Shown piece by piece: positions 1-11,223 of a stretch of DNA of 64,000 nt (its first letter is position 1; every line of letters starts with the position of its first letter). Source of the stretch: Cordilura impudica. Its lineage: Eukaryota > Arthropoda > Insecta > Diptera > Scathophagidae. The translations under genes were made by a program, and so were the position numbers. The DNA lies in NCBI GenBank assembly GCA_963682025.1, contig OY821518.1, positions 32,778,007 through 32,842,006 of the forward strand, read 5' to 3'. The notes beneath the pieces are model-generated. The model was not told where the DNA came from. It searched no databases and saw only the letters and a program-made list of their open reading frames with translations.

Positions 1-235
1 AGAATTAAAAATCGCTCAAATAAAAAATTGCCAAAACCGAAAATCGCGAATAACAAAAACTCCAAAATATCAAAATCTAAAATTGCGAATAACAAATATC
101 GCCAAAATCAAAAACGCCAAAATCTCAAATCGCAAGAAACATAAATAGTCACAATAAAAAAAACTTTAAAAACACTAATCGCTAGTGTCAAACATCACCA
201 AAATTAAAAATCGCCAAAAATAAATAAAATAGTTT
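1..235. repeat. Degenerate GCGATTTT-type minisatellite
   Basis: The stretch is an irregular tandem array of short A-rich words read here as AAAATCGC, with spacers such as CAAAAATC. The same words, in the opposite orientation, build the arrays at 30480-31020 and 31831-32285 and a small patch near 58806-58950. No open frame of interest. It is cut by the window edge. Confidence 0.75.
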
Positions 236-1575
236 TATTTTGTGTAGTTAAAAGACATTAATTCTAGCATGAAAAGCTTTAGGTTGGCATCAGTGTTTGC
301 AAAAAAGTCATGTGAGTCCGATCATAGGGGAGATGTGTAAACATCTAGTAATTAAAGATGTTTTTATGTCACTTTTTAAAATCAAAGAGAAAGCGTCATC
401 TATGTATCACTTATAGCAAATTTCTGGGGTTGTTGAATTATCTATATGTTATACGTTTATATTGTGAAATTTTTAACATTTTACAGTAAAGGGTTGTCGA
501 ATTAGCTGAAACAATTTTATATCATAATCATATGTCACACCGATTTGTCTTATGGCTCACAGCGTAACATGTAAACTCACATGTTACGCTGTTTTTGTGA
601 ATGTATTGTGAAATAAAAATTTACCTCCTGCGCGTATAGATGATTATACATTAATATAACTACTTTATTGTTACCAGACAGATTTGATGATTTTGATCTG
701 GCAACCCACAATTCGAATGGATTATTTAAATCATTTTGCTCCATGACGTTTAGTTTTCGAGATATAACCGATTTTATAATTATAATGCTATGCGTAAATC
801 ACACATCATTCATCATCGAGTCAGTAATGAGCGTAACTATATGTTATATAGTATTAAGAAAAAATTATTTTCTTTTAATATTTATTATCATGTTGTATAA
901 GTATTTAGTTTTAGCAGTGTCACTGCTTCAAAATGCTATATAATCTTATGTCTGCCTCTGACATGTTTAATTTAATTTTGCTGAAAATAAAATATTATTA
1001 TTATTGGAAAAAACCAATATTTATACAAAAATATAGTAATAAAGAGCGACTCTGAAAATAAACTACTAAAGCAAACAAGAAAACGAACATGAAGCTTTCA
1101 ATTTAGGACAACATAAAGAACAACAAAAGAAGTAAATACCACTAAAACTACTAACAAAGAAGGTTTATATGAAAAATGGAAAAACTATAATAACTGGACA
1201 TTATTCAAAGAGACAAAATTGGCATTCTTAAATGAGATCATAGTAGTCGAACAAATTAGTATAAACAACCAATTCGAATTTGAGCTTTTACTGTAGTCTT
1301 TTTAGCCTGACTAAAACTGTTTTGTTTTCTTTATGTTACATATCTTACAATAACACCAACAATAACAAGATCTTGACTTGATTGCTTGAGTGCAGAGAAA
1401 GGTGTCTGCAAAACTGAAATATGTGGTCATGAGTTATGAAATTGACAGACATTGCAGAAAAAAACTTTTGTTTTTATGAAATTACGACATGAAAATAAAA
1501 ACATAAAAGCAAGCCAAAGTAAACAATTCAAAGGAATTTTTAATAAGAAAAAAATAAATTCTTAGCACAAATACA
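236..1575. other. AT-rich non-coding stretch
   Basis: No recognisable protein, RNA gene or repeat family was seen apart from the hairpin at 559-592. A 91-codon open frame at 668-943 is rich in Ile, Leu and Phe, has no recognisable motif and is probably chance. Short runs of ATT and A are frequent. Confidence 0.5.
559..592. other. Perfect 14-bp stem hairpin
   Basis: The arm ACAGCGTAACATGT at 559-572 is perfectly complementary to 579-592, with a 6-base loop (AAACTC). The right arm is followed by a short T-run. In a eukaryotic setting this is not evidence of a terminator; it may be a remnant of a TE end. Function unknown. Confidence 0.7.
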
Positions 1576-2365
1576 AATACCCTATAACCACTAAGTGGTC
1601 AGGGTATAACGACTTTGTGCTAATGTTTGTAACTACCAAGAATATTTAACATAGACTCATCGATTATTATACCGATCGACTCAAAATTACCTTCTGAGTC
1701 GATTTGGCCATGTCCGTCCGTCCGTCTGTCTGTCCATCTGTCTGTGTTCATCTGTATGTCTTCATGTAAACCTTGTAATCAAACTACAGTTCGCAATTAT
1801 GAATATATTAAGATGAAATTTAGTGTGTAAGGTTCTATTGGCCGTAGGATAAACGGTATTGAACTTGTGAAAATCCGTTCATATTCAGACTTAGTCCCCA
1901 TACAAATGACCCCTATGAGATCGACTTAAATTGGCATTATATCCAAATTATCATACAGATTTCGGCCAAATTGGATTTGTGTGTGGTTATTGCATTCATT
2001 CATCTGTAGTCAAAAAAAACCTATAGGACAATTCTTAGTCATAACCCCCATATGAAGCTGATTCCCAATCTTCACTTAAATCTATAAAAAAAAAAAAAAA
2101 TATTGTACAGATTTTTCTCTAATTTGACTTGAATATCTTTTTGCAAAGAATAAGTGACCTTACCAAATATGGTCAGGATTGGTCCATTTTTCAACCTGGT
2201 CCCATATAAATATAGCATCTGATATGAATGTTTTCATATACGAAGGCAAGACTACTCAAATTTGGTTTATGCTTATTTTCTACATCTGATTAGTTGGACC
2301 AAAGAAATAGGATTTTTAAACACATGGTATAGGGTATCGTATAGTAGGTCGAGACCAACTTTATT
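1576..2365 (+). mobile_element. DINE-1/Helentron-like non-autonomous element, divergent copy
   Basis: This copy has the layout shared by at least ten repeats in the window. An opening ATACCCTATA with an imperfect hairpin (ACCACTAAGTGGT) is followed by CTGAGTCGATTT, a CCGT/CTGT tract (1716-1745), a long body, and a closing TATAGGGTATCGTATAG next to a decayed terminal palindrome. The opening ATACCCTATAACCA and closing TGGTATAGGGTAT are subterminal inverted repeats. That architecture (subterminal inverted repeats, microsatellite core, 3' hairpin) is known from DINE-1/Helentron-associated elements of Drosophila; the family assignment is inference. No coding capacity. It is more diverged than the copies at 31-37 kb, so probably older. 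Confidence 0.7.
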
Positions 2366-3320
2366 GCTTATTTTTGCAGTAAATGAAAATCTGTGAACAA
2401 TGTACATACAGTGACTTCCACAACTGTGCATAACAAATTGTTATTTGTATTAAGTGCAATAATTGTGAGGCACTCAAGATATGTTATTAAGTTTTTATTT
2501 ACGTTCGTTGGTGTTCTAATAATATAAGCGCCACTCTTCGAAAACATTTGTACAGTTCCAAATATTATATCGTTGTAATCAAATTTCTGTGAACACTTGT
2601 GTAAGTCGTTTACGATTTATTCGTGATTAAGTGTAGTTCCATTATATATAAAACATCAAAATAATTGAAAACAAATAAGATTTTATTTTAAGGTTTTGGG
2701 AATATATATCTCTTCTAATTTGAAGTATATATGGGGCGTTTCATGTCAAGTGAAGCAACTTTTAAAACCGATGTCTTCCGATCGGGATGAAATTTGCGCC
2801 AAGGTTAGTCCTACTGGATAGTAGCTTAGAGACAATTTTTCAATAAGATTGGTCAAGAACTCTCTGGGTTAGAGGGGGTCAAAAGTTGACATTTTGACTA
2901 AAGAGGTGTTTCCTCTCATCCATGTAACTTTTTACCTATTGTTCTTAGCAAAATTTGTCCCAAATAGTTTAGATAGCTATTTCTTCAGTCTTTCGGAAAA
3001 AAAAAATTTAAAAAAAAAAAAAAAAAAATTTTTGACTTTTTTTTTCAAATTCAAAAATTTTTTTGACTTTTTTTCAAAAAAGGAATTTTTTTTTGGGCTC
3101 AAAAGAAAGCTTAGGTCTTTTCCTTTAAGAGCTTTTTGGTAGCTTAGTGGGATGCGAGTGGGATATCTATAAAAAAAAAAATGTTTTGTAACCCAAGACA
3201 ACGGTTTTTCAATTTTTAGCATATGCACTAATTTGAATTTTTTCCTATTAGTGTGTAAGTGTTTCCAAAATCTTAAAAATAAAGCATATACTGAGAAACT
3301 AGACAATTAACCTTTCCGAC
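2366..3320. other. Intergenic, homopolymer-rich; possible TE remnant at 2725-2890
   Basis: No gene seen. Long A and T runs at 2998-3090 produce spurious Lys/Phe-rich open frames on both strands. The segment 2725-2890 is less AT-rich than its surroundings and reads like an interspersed repeat next to the long inverted repeat that follows, but I could not assign it. Confidence 0.4.
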
Positions 3321-4531
3321 GGTATGTAACATTAGGGTGGCTCTTAATAAAAAAGTGTTCAAACTGTCGGTCTCACCCCCTAGAAATATGCGAATAGCAA
3401 AAAAACTGAGAAATACAAAGTTTTGGGCCCGTCAGAAAACGTTTAGTCGTGGCGCAAAGCGATTGAAAATTTCAAGTGTGTTTATATGGGGAAAATATGA
3501 CTTTTTTTCAGATTTTACGAAAATTTCGTTCTATAATTTAATTTTTCGGACAAGTTGTCATATAATTCGGGATCAGTATTAAATTATATTTTCAAAAAGC
3601 TATAAGACTTCAAAATCGAATAAAGCCTCGCCAAGAAATAGCAAATGCCCCAGACCACTTTTGTGCCAAAAAAAAAAACTAGGTCATGAAATTTGATGGC
3701 ATTTTTTCAACTTTGAGAAATTGATTAAAGCCATCATTCCTTTTTGGTCTCTATACCTATAAGTACTCAGATATGAAGTATTGTTTTATTGCCACGTTGT
3801 TAACTTATTGCGCATTGAGGCCGAAAGTTGGAAATTTTTTTGATAAAATTTTTAAAACTCCTTTTTCAAGTTTGAAAAAATTTCCTTAAACAAAACTTAA
3901 AAAAATGAATCTATTACTTTAAGGTTTTATGAAATGCATATTGCAGATTAACTATGTGAATTTTTAAGTTAATCCCTCTTCCAGAAAATTTTGACAAGGA
4001 TTTTATTTTTGCGGATTTCGAAAAAATTGGATTTTTGTGAAATATTCTGTAAATGTACTCTTTCTAAATACTTTGTATCAAAAATTCTTCACTTTTCTAC
4101 TTTTAAATATTATAATTTATCTTAATAGCCTAAGGTTTTGGAGAAAATAATATGACTCCATTAACCCTTTTGGAATTGGGGTCACATATGACCCCAAACT
4201 AATAAAAGACAATTTATTAAAAAAATTCAAATATTTTGTAAGTGCTGCCCAAATTTTAGATGCGACACTTAAAATATAATTACCAAATATGTAGAAGTTT
4301 CGTTCCAAAAATCTGGGATAAATCCGATTTTAAGATATTTTAAAATAAAAATGACCTACAACGAGTTTTTCTATTAAACTCGTTGATACCACTATTTAGA
4401 ATTTAAGAAAAATAATTCGGTTAATTTTTATTTATTTAACCCTTCAGTGCTCCTGATATCAAAATAATCCATTGTGATATATCTCTGGTGCAATTATCTG
4501 CTTATTGCTCGCGAATATAAATTAAATCAAC
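3321..4531 (+). repeat. Left arm of a ~1.2 kb long inverted repeat
   Basis: The arm begins GGTATGTAACATTAGGGTGG and is repeated, inverted, at 6808-8067. Matching landmarks include the words around 3365-3440 (same as 7945-8020 on the other strand) and 4470-4530 (same as 6810-6890). The open frame at 3337-3582 and its partner on the opposite strand at 7913-8107 translate almost identically only because the arms match; I see no protein family in it. Long inverted arms without an obvious transposase fit a foldback-type or long-TIR DNA transposon. Arm divergence is visible (substitutions and small indels), so the pair is not a very recent duplication. Confidence 0.75.
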
Positions 4532-4916
4532 TTAAGTCATATGTCTAAAAAATAGAACGTTTTTTGAAATTCACTTTAATTTAATTTTGTAATTTATTCC
4601 ATTAAGAGTAGTATTAATTTAATATTACCTTTTATATATATTATTATATTTGAAATTTGCTTTTATTTAATAAACTATTTAAAACTGGGAAATAAAATTG
4701 TAGAAGTTTCAAAACATGTAGGTGACATTGAAGATAATATAAAGCGACCGATTATAAAAAATCAAAAAATGTCAACCATTGTAAGTAATGGCATCTTCAC
4801 CGATTGACCTGAATTTTTTTTTTTTGGCGTTTTATTATCAATATCCACCAAATTGGTGGGTGAGACAGCAAGAAATTCAACTATTACTTTATTACATAAA
4901 ATAATTTTATAACAAA
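4532..4916. other. Spacer inside the long inverted repeat
   Basis: AT-rich, no open frame or recognised repeat. It lies between the left arm and the interspersed repeat that begins at 4917. Confidence 0.4.
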
Positions 4917-6793
4917 ACTAGCTGGACCCGGCAAACGTTGTTTTGCCCTCAATGAATTTTTATTTTAGTTAGAATCTGTATATACCTATATAAAATGTGT
5001 GACGAAGATCTCCAGATAATAAAATGAGAGCTTCACCAAAAAATCTTTCATTGCCTTTCAAATCTTTTATCAAATCAAATCACAATGTTTGTGAGCCATG
5101 GTACATTCATCCCAAATAAAAATACTGCATTTTTGCAGAACTTTTGCCATACCGGAATGTTTTTTGATATTACAGACGGCATTCTCATTTTTTTGTACGT
5201 TTAACGGTGATTTGAGTGCTGAATGAGCTGTGCGGCCACCATGCAATAATGTAGCGGCTTTTTCCTTCTTTTTCGTTAGAATATTTATATATAAAAACGT
5301 TTGTGAGTTTATTTATTAAAATTTATATAAATTTGACAACTCATTATTTTTCGAACGACAGCGCCATCTACCGGGTCCAATAAAAAAAATGTTTCTAACA
5401 TACATATATGTACATTCTTAGTTTCATTAAAATCACACCATAAATAAGAATATTCGAAATAACTTTACCCAGCGCCACCTATCGGGTCCATTTATACATA
5501 CAAAAATTTCTTATGAAGAAACATACGTTCATTCTGAATTGCAGTCAAATCGCGCTGAAAGTAAAAATTTTTGTTTTTAACTTGACCCCAACGCCAGCTA
5601 GAGGGTTAAAACTAAAAAAAAAACACAGAAGAGCTCGAACCGAACCTATGCTGGAAATCCTACCTCGACAGCTCTTATGGTTCCGGAGATCATTCGTTAC
5701 AATCGAATGCATCAACGTTTTTATATATACGCCACGCCCCTTTGCCCACTAACAACTTTATATAGCTAAGGTCTTATTATTTCGCAAAAATATCCTTTTG
5801 TGAAAATTTCATGACGATCCTTCCAGTAGTTTAGAAGATATTACGATTTTTTATTTTTCTAAAAAGGGGCGTGGTCCCGCCCACTTTTCTTCTTGTATGT
5901 ATTTCTATTCATGCTAATACCATATGTACCAAATATGACTGCTGTAGGTAAAAAAATTCCCGTGATATGACTTTTTCAAATTTTTGGTTATATGGGCGTG
6001 GCACCGCCCCTTTGTCCAATCAAAAATTTATATAGCATATTATTCCTTCCAGAGTCACAGTAACACGCTCTGAAAATTTCAGGAAGATCGGTTCTTTGGT
6101 TTGGCCTCCTATAAAGCACAAACAAACACACATTCATATTTATATATATATAGTAGATAGATTGAAAGCAGATTAATTATGATTTAAGATAAAATGGGGC
6201 GAAAAAGGGGGACTTGGTAATAAAAAAATGTATGGCTACCTTACCTGTAGATAAAAAGTGTATAAAACTTTAGATAAATACATATTACAAAAAAATTATT
6301 TTGTATAGCAAACATTGTTAGTGGTATAAGTAAAAAAAAAGGGGGCGGTGAAATGGGCGTGGTTCATAGTTATATGGCGACGTTAACAGTATTAAGAGCA
6401 ATATACTACCAAATAAAAAAATCCGTTCGAAGGAACAAATTTGTACAGAGAAAAAAAAGTTTAAAACTTTCAAACAAAATTTGGCGTGAAAAGGGGCGTG
6501 AAAGGGGGCGTGGCGTAAGAAATGTTTATTTCTACCTCGCCTGGAGCATAATGTGTATACAATTTGAAGTAAATCTGTTAAAAACTATATGGGTGCAATT
6601 ACATAATTTTAAAAAAGTGGGCGTAAAAGTGGGCGTGGTCAAAAAAAAAGTACCCTATTAATCATGCCAGAGTCCCAGTTAAATGCTGTGAAAATTTCAG
6701 GAAGATCGGTCCAGAGGTTTGGTCTCCTATAAGGTACACACAAACAAACAAACAAAAAAACAAACACACATTCAATTTTATATATATATAGAT
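4917..6793 (+). mobile_element. Interspersed repeat with CTAGCTGGACCCGG start and GGGCGTGG tracts
   Basis: The start reads ACTAGCTGGACCCGGC. The body holds copies, about 110 bp apart, of a word like AGCGCCAYCTAYCGGGTCCA (near 5361, 5470 and 5590), then several GGGCGTGG blocks (5866, 5994, 6354, 6503, 6621). It closes with a GAAGATCGGT...TTTGG segment, AAC-rich microsatellite and TATATATATAG (about 6120-6150 and again 6775-6793), which suggests two partial copies head to tail. The same family occurs inverted at 57745-59515 and as a fragment at 49820-49950. I do not recognise a named superfamily. Short GC-richer open frames here have no recognisable protein content. It is nested between the arms of the inverted repeat. 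Confidence 0.6.
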
Positions 6794-6807
6794 TGGTTAA
6801 AAGTTGT

Positions 6808-8067
6808 TTTAATTTATATTCGCGAGCAATAAGCAGATAATTGCACCAGAGATATATCACAATGGATAATTTTGATCTCAAGAGCACTGAAGGGTTAAAT
6901 AAAAAAAAAAATTAACCGAATTATTTTTCTTAAATTCTACATAGTGGTTTCATCGAGTGTAATAGAAAAACTCGTTTTCGGTAATTTTTATTTAAAAATA
7001 TCTTAAAATCCAAATCTGGCCTTGGTAAATAATGGGTTAACGTTCTCGGATTTATCCCAAATTTTTGTAACGAAACTTCTACAGATTTGGTAATTATATT
7101 TTAGGTGTCGCATCTAAAAATTGGACAGCACTTACAAAATATTTGAATTTTTTGAATAAATTGTCTTTTATTAATTTTGGGTCATATGTGACGCCAATTC
7201 CAAAAGGGTTAATGGAGTAATATTATTTTTTCCGAAACCTTAGGCTATTAAGATAAATTATAATATTTAAAAGTAGAAAAGTGATGAATTTTTGATACAA
7301 AGTATTTAGAAAGAGTACATTTACAGAATATTTCACAAAAATCCAATTTCTCTCGAAATCCGCGAAAATAAAATCCTTGTCAAAAAAATGCTGGCAGAGG
7401 GATTTACTTAAAAAATCACACAGTTATTTTGAAGCATATATTTAATAAAACCCTAAAGTGATAGATTCATTTTTTTAAATTTTGTTTAAGAAAATTTTTT
7501 CAAACTTGAAAAAGGAGTTTTAAAAATTTTATCAAAAAAATTTCCAATTTTCGGTCTCAATGCACAATAGTTTAACAACGTGGTAATAAAACAATACTTC
7601 ATATCTGAGTACTGATAGGTATAGAGACCAATAAAGAATGATGGCTTTAATCAATTTCTCAAAGTTGAAAAAAATGCCATCAAATTTCATGACCTAGTTT
7701 TTTTTTTGGCACAAAAGTAGTCTGGGGCATTTGCTATTTCTTGGCGAGGTTTCATACGATTTTGAGGTTTTATAGCCTTTTGAAAGGATAATTTAATACT
7801 GATCCCGAACTATGTAACAGCTTGTCGGAAAAATTAAATTATAGAACGAAATTTTCGTAAAATCTGAAAAAAAGTCATATTTTCCCAATATAAACACACT
7901 TGAAATTTTCAATCACTTTGCGCCACGACTAAACGTTTCTGGATTGGCCCAAAACTTTGTATTTCTCAGTTTTTTTGCTATTCGCATATTTCTAGGGGGT
8001 GAGACCGACAGTTTGAACACTTTTTTTTCCCTCCATATAACGAAGGGCCACCCTAATGTAACATACC
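6808..8067 (-). repeat. Right arm of the ~1.2 kb long inverted repeat
   Basis: Inverted counterpart of 3321-4531, ending GCCACCCTAATGTAACATACC. It matches over nearly its whole length with scattered substitutions and short indels (for example the T-run after 8020). No TSD could be fixed from the flanks. Confidence 0.75.
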
Positions 8068-8588
8068 TAAATAAAATTTCATACCTTCGATATTTTAATA
8101 CCTGCAATATATTAACCTCAGGAAAAAATTACTTTATTGTATAGAAATGTTGAAAAATATTATTTTTATTTATTTCCAATAATAATATTAATAATAATGA
8201 TAGAAATAAAAAATAAATAATTTAATAAAATTATATCGCAATCGCATTAGGTCCATTTATAACATAAATATTTTTTTAATTAATTTATTGCAGCTGATGA
8301 AGAATTTAAGTTTTGTAAATTTTTAAATACCCAGTCTTTCATCCAGCTTATTTATCGCCTTTATTTGCTGCTTTTTTGCCAATCTTTTCTTCGCGTTGCT
8401 AGGTTCAGCTGTTGTTTAAACTGACGTTGAAGGAAATCAACTTAAAGTGCTTACCGCGATTGCCTTAAATTGACTATGTGTCCTAATGAAACAACTTCTT
8501 GCCACTTAAGTGAAGTTTAAATTGCCCGGAAACCCTATTCATCAAAGAGAATTTAATCAACTCTTTTGATCGCAAATATATTGAGGAG
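8068..8588. other. AT-rich non-coding stretch
   Basis: TAAT-rich DNA (8160-8240) followed by unique-looking sequence. No gene or repeat recognised. Confidence 0.4.
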
Positions 8589-9035
8589 GTGAAATTTGAA
8601 TCTTGGATTCAGACGGACAGATGCACATCGAAAACAATAATTTTAAATGTGGATGATTTTGTGGGAGAAATGTGTACAAGATTGCTAAACTTGAGATCCC
8701 ATGACCTTGTAGTCAAAGAGCAATGGTTATTCTTAAAGGATTTGATGATAAATTTGAAATCTGGTGAATTCGTTATATCGTATGATTTCGCAGAAATATA
8801 TAAATATGTTCTTCAGGATGCCATACAAGCTTTCTACTTCAATAACGACCAAGCAACCATATTCACAGTAGGTATTTACTACACGAAAGATGAAAAAGTG
8901 GAACACAAAAGTGTGGCAATCATATCCCACGATTTAAAACATGAAACCATTGCAGTTTATGAGTACCAAAAGATAACACTAAAATATCTAAAATCTAAAT
9001 TTACAGTAGAGAAGGTATACTACGTTTCACCAACA
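8589..9035 (+). pseudogene. Fragment of a TE-derived protein with a QDAIQ...QATIF motif
   Basis: About 149 codons are open from TTG/ATG-like positions near 8589. The block around YDFAEIYKYVLQDAIQAFYF, followed by NNDQATIF, GIYYTKDEK, SVAIISHDLKHETIAVYEYQ and LKSKFTVEKVYYVS, resembles a protein family common in arthropod genomes and usually linked to DNA transposons; I recall the pattern but not a reliable family name. In that family the SDGA.QYKN-type segment normally follows; here the similarity stops at about 9030. The frame stays open to 9320 only because it runs into an antisense Tc1 fragment. Truncated at both ends. Confidence 0.5.
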
Positions 9036-9300
9036 GTAGCACCAACATCCTTCCGATATTTGGATATCATCATAATTTGGTGGCATGTGACATTGTGCAG
9101 TTGCAGGATAAATGATTCTCTGATCAACCTGTCACCGGAAGGGAAAGCGTTATCATTTAGGGAGCTCAAATATTGGCCTTGGTTCATCAAGCCGGCGATG
9201 GGAACCAAGTCAACCAACCCATTGTTCGCAATGTACCCCCAGAACTTGACAGAGCCTTCACCATGGCTCACTTTTTGGCCTTCGTACCTGTGGCAGCTTT
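9020..9300 (-). pseudogene. Tc1-like transposase fragment
   Basis: On the minus strand this reads KVSHGEGSVKFWGYI, then ANNGLVDLVPIAGLM, YLSSL and RLIRESFILQLHNVTCHQ. That is the order of the middle of a Tc1 transposase (GGGSVMVWG..., DGIMD..., FQQDNDPxH), but the catalytic Gln-Gln-Asp-Asn has become Leu-His-Asn. Only about 90 residues remain, with no termini visible, so it is a dead fragment. It abuts the plus-strand protein fragment. Confidence 0.6.
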
Positions 9301-10099
9301 ACACATATCTTTTGCTTTGATGAGTTGACGCTTCCCCAAAACTCTTTTGGCTTCTTTAACTTTTGAACCAATAAAAAAAATTGTAGTAATTCTTTTTGTA
9401 GTGGATACATATTTCTTGAGTCTGTTATAATTTCATTAAAATTGATTAAGTACTTTTTAAGAAACTCTAGGTCAAAGTTGAACTTCTCACGCAAAAAAAC
9501 TTGAAACTAGAAAAAAAGTAAAATCAACTGAAAAATTACAAATTTTTTGCTGTCAAATTTGCTTACTTTTGCGAAATAAATCTGCTGAACGTTAGCGCAA
9601 TCGTTCTGTTTTTGATATGAAAATAAGGGTTTTTATTTTTTGTATCTTTCTTATTCATGAAAACATTTCATAGTATGTATGTGGGTAAAAAAAACTTAAA
9701 AAAAACTAAAATAGATTTTAATAGCATTTGTAACAATGGGATGTTCTGTTTATTATTGTTTGTTCACTGATACTATGTTTTTCATACTTATAATTATTAT
9801 TCATGCAATTACAATTGCTAGCAGATTCCAGCGCTCGAAATTCGAGTGCAATTTCTAAGTAGCTTCATTTTGCAACTTAGCCAATTCACAAACCAACACT
9901 TTTATGGTTTATTATTATTGTGAATTTAATAAAAAACCCATAGCATATGTATACTTATATGTGTGTATTAGTAGCAACTTTTTAATGCAATTTACTCAAA
10001 ATAAAGGAAAAATTTTAAAAATATGTAAATCTGCAAAAGGGCTAAAAAAAATATCTTCCAAATAATATACGTTTTTTCGAAATCGGAATAAAACGGTAG
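9301..10099. other. AT-rich, no gene seen
   Basis: The minus-strand frame at 9258-9494 may contain decayed sequence upstream of the Tc1 fragment, but no motif is clear. The 3' end of Transib copy B1 should lie near here (left of 10137); I could not find a convincing heptamer-ended terminus. Confidence 0.4.
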
Positions 10100-10141
10100 A
10101 ACAAAACATCGGTCACAAGAAATCGCCTGGCCTATTATAGA

Positions 10142-10150
10142 TTATTCATT
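10142..10150. repeat. Left TSD of the LINE (TTATTCATT)
   Basis: The word TTATTCATT(T) at 10142-10150 is repeated at 13481-13490. In the Transib it covers the stop codon and last residues of FESNE. The LINE tail on the minus strand (A-rich) abuts the left copy, as expected for target-primed reverse transcription. Confidence 0.75.
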
Positions 10151-10376
10151 TTTTTTTTCTTCATTCTTTATTTACAATCTATTTTACAATATTAAGCAAA
10201 TTTGATAAAATAAAAATAAACTAACATTAGTTATTGATCTTCATTAAGATCAATAACACTATAAGTACATACGATTTATTTATTTCTAATTAATATTTTT
10301 ACAATAGTATATATATTTATTATACAATATGTACAAAAATCTTTATGTAATAAATTATATTTTTTGAAATTAAAAA

Positions 10377-11223
10377 TTAAGTTCTGAATGGCAGATCAAA
10401 TACATGATGTCTATTTAGTCTTCTGACTTCTTCGCATTCATCTAACAGCGATATGGCTAAAGGATTAACATGATCACTTAATCCTTTAGCCATATCGTTG
10501 GCTATAATTTTCTATTTCAGTTTTTACTTTCGGGATATCAAGGTCATTGTGTATGGTATTGTTAAGTCCAAACAGGCTTCAAAGTTGTTTTGTAAAGCAC
10601 AATTTTATTTTCCAAACTCAATTCTGATTTTCGACCAAGAAGCCAGTACATTTTTTTCAATTTGTTGTCAACTTGAGTTCTTTTGGCTTTCACATGATCC
10701 TTCCACGTTAGCCTTCTGTCTAAATACATGCTCAAATATTTTGCACTACTTTTTTGTGGAATTTGTGTACCATTAAAATTTATTTTTGGACAATCGCCTC
10801 GTCTTAGAGTAAACGTTACATGTGTAGATTTTTGTTCATTTACTTTGATATTCCAAGTAGTCATCTATTTCATGTTGAATTAAATTTGATGCTTCAGTTG
10901 CTGAGTTGTTAGAGGATATAAGTGCTGTGTCGTCCGCGTAGGTTGCAACGGATATCCCATTAACACAAGGCATGTCAGAAGTAAAAATAGTATACAAGAC
11001 TGGCCCCAAAACGCTCCCCTGAGGTATACCAGCTTCAATTTTTCGCAGAGTAGACATTTCATTGTTCACCTTAACATAAAAAGATCATTCCTTTAAGTAT
11101 GACTTAAGAACAAGGTAAAATGGAGCTGGAAGATAATTTTTCAGTTTGTACAGCAATCCCCCGTGCCAAACACGATCAAACGCCTGCTGTATATTCAAAA
11201 ATACATCTGAGCAGTATTTTTTG
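10377..11223 (-). pseudogene. LINE ORF2, C-terminal part of reverse transcriptase and tail
   Basis: Read on the minus strand, the segment starts with KYCSDVFLNIQQAFDRVWHG (immediately left of the DINE-1-like insert). It continues through GIPQGSVLGPVLYTIFTSDM and the catalytic YADDTALIS box (around 10925-10960), then the thumb region with KYLSMYLDRRLTWKDHV and the tail HVNPLAIS...RHHVFDLPFRT, ending TAA at 10377-10379. Frameshifts occur near 10865, 10545 and 10480, and a stop follows TLKPVWT. The region around 10449-10497 is a perfect palindrome that seems to have overwritten coding sequence. Not translatable as one protein. Confidence 0.8.
10449..10497. repeat. Perfect 20-bp stem palindrome inside LINE ORF2
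   Basis: The 20-base arm at 10449-10468 is exactly complementary to 10478-10497, with a 9-base spacer. The right arm (minus strand NPLAIS) fits the Jockey C-terminal consensus; the left arm does not. This suggests that the left arm was copied from the right by template switching. Confidence 0.75.

Noticed and set aside
559..592. Rho-independent terminator
   Set aside because: Hairpin plus short T-run looks similar, but this is eukaryotic DNA with no upstream gene.
668..943. 91-codon hydrophobic open frame
   Set aside because: Composition explains it; no start context, motif or partner gene.
2894..3306. Overlapping open frames on both strands rich in Lys and Phe
   Set aside because: They are translations of long A and T runs; no conserved motif.
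5513..6661. Open frames with GGGCGTGG-encoded Gly/Arg/Val residues
   Set aside because: They arise from tandem words of a non-coding interspersed repeat.
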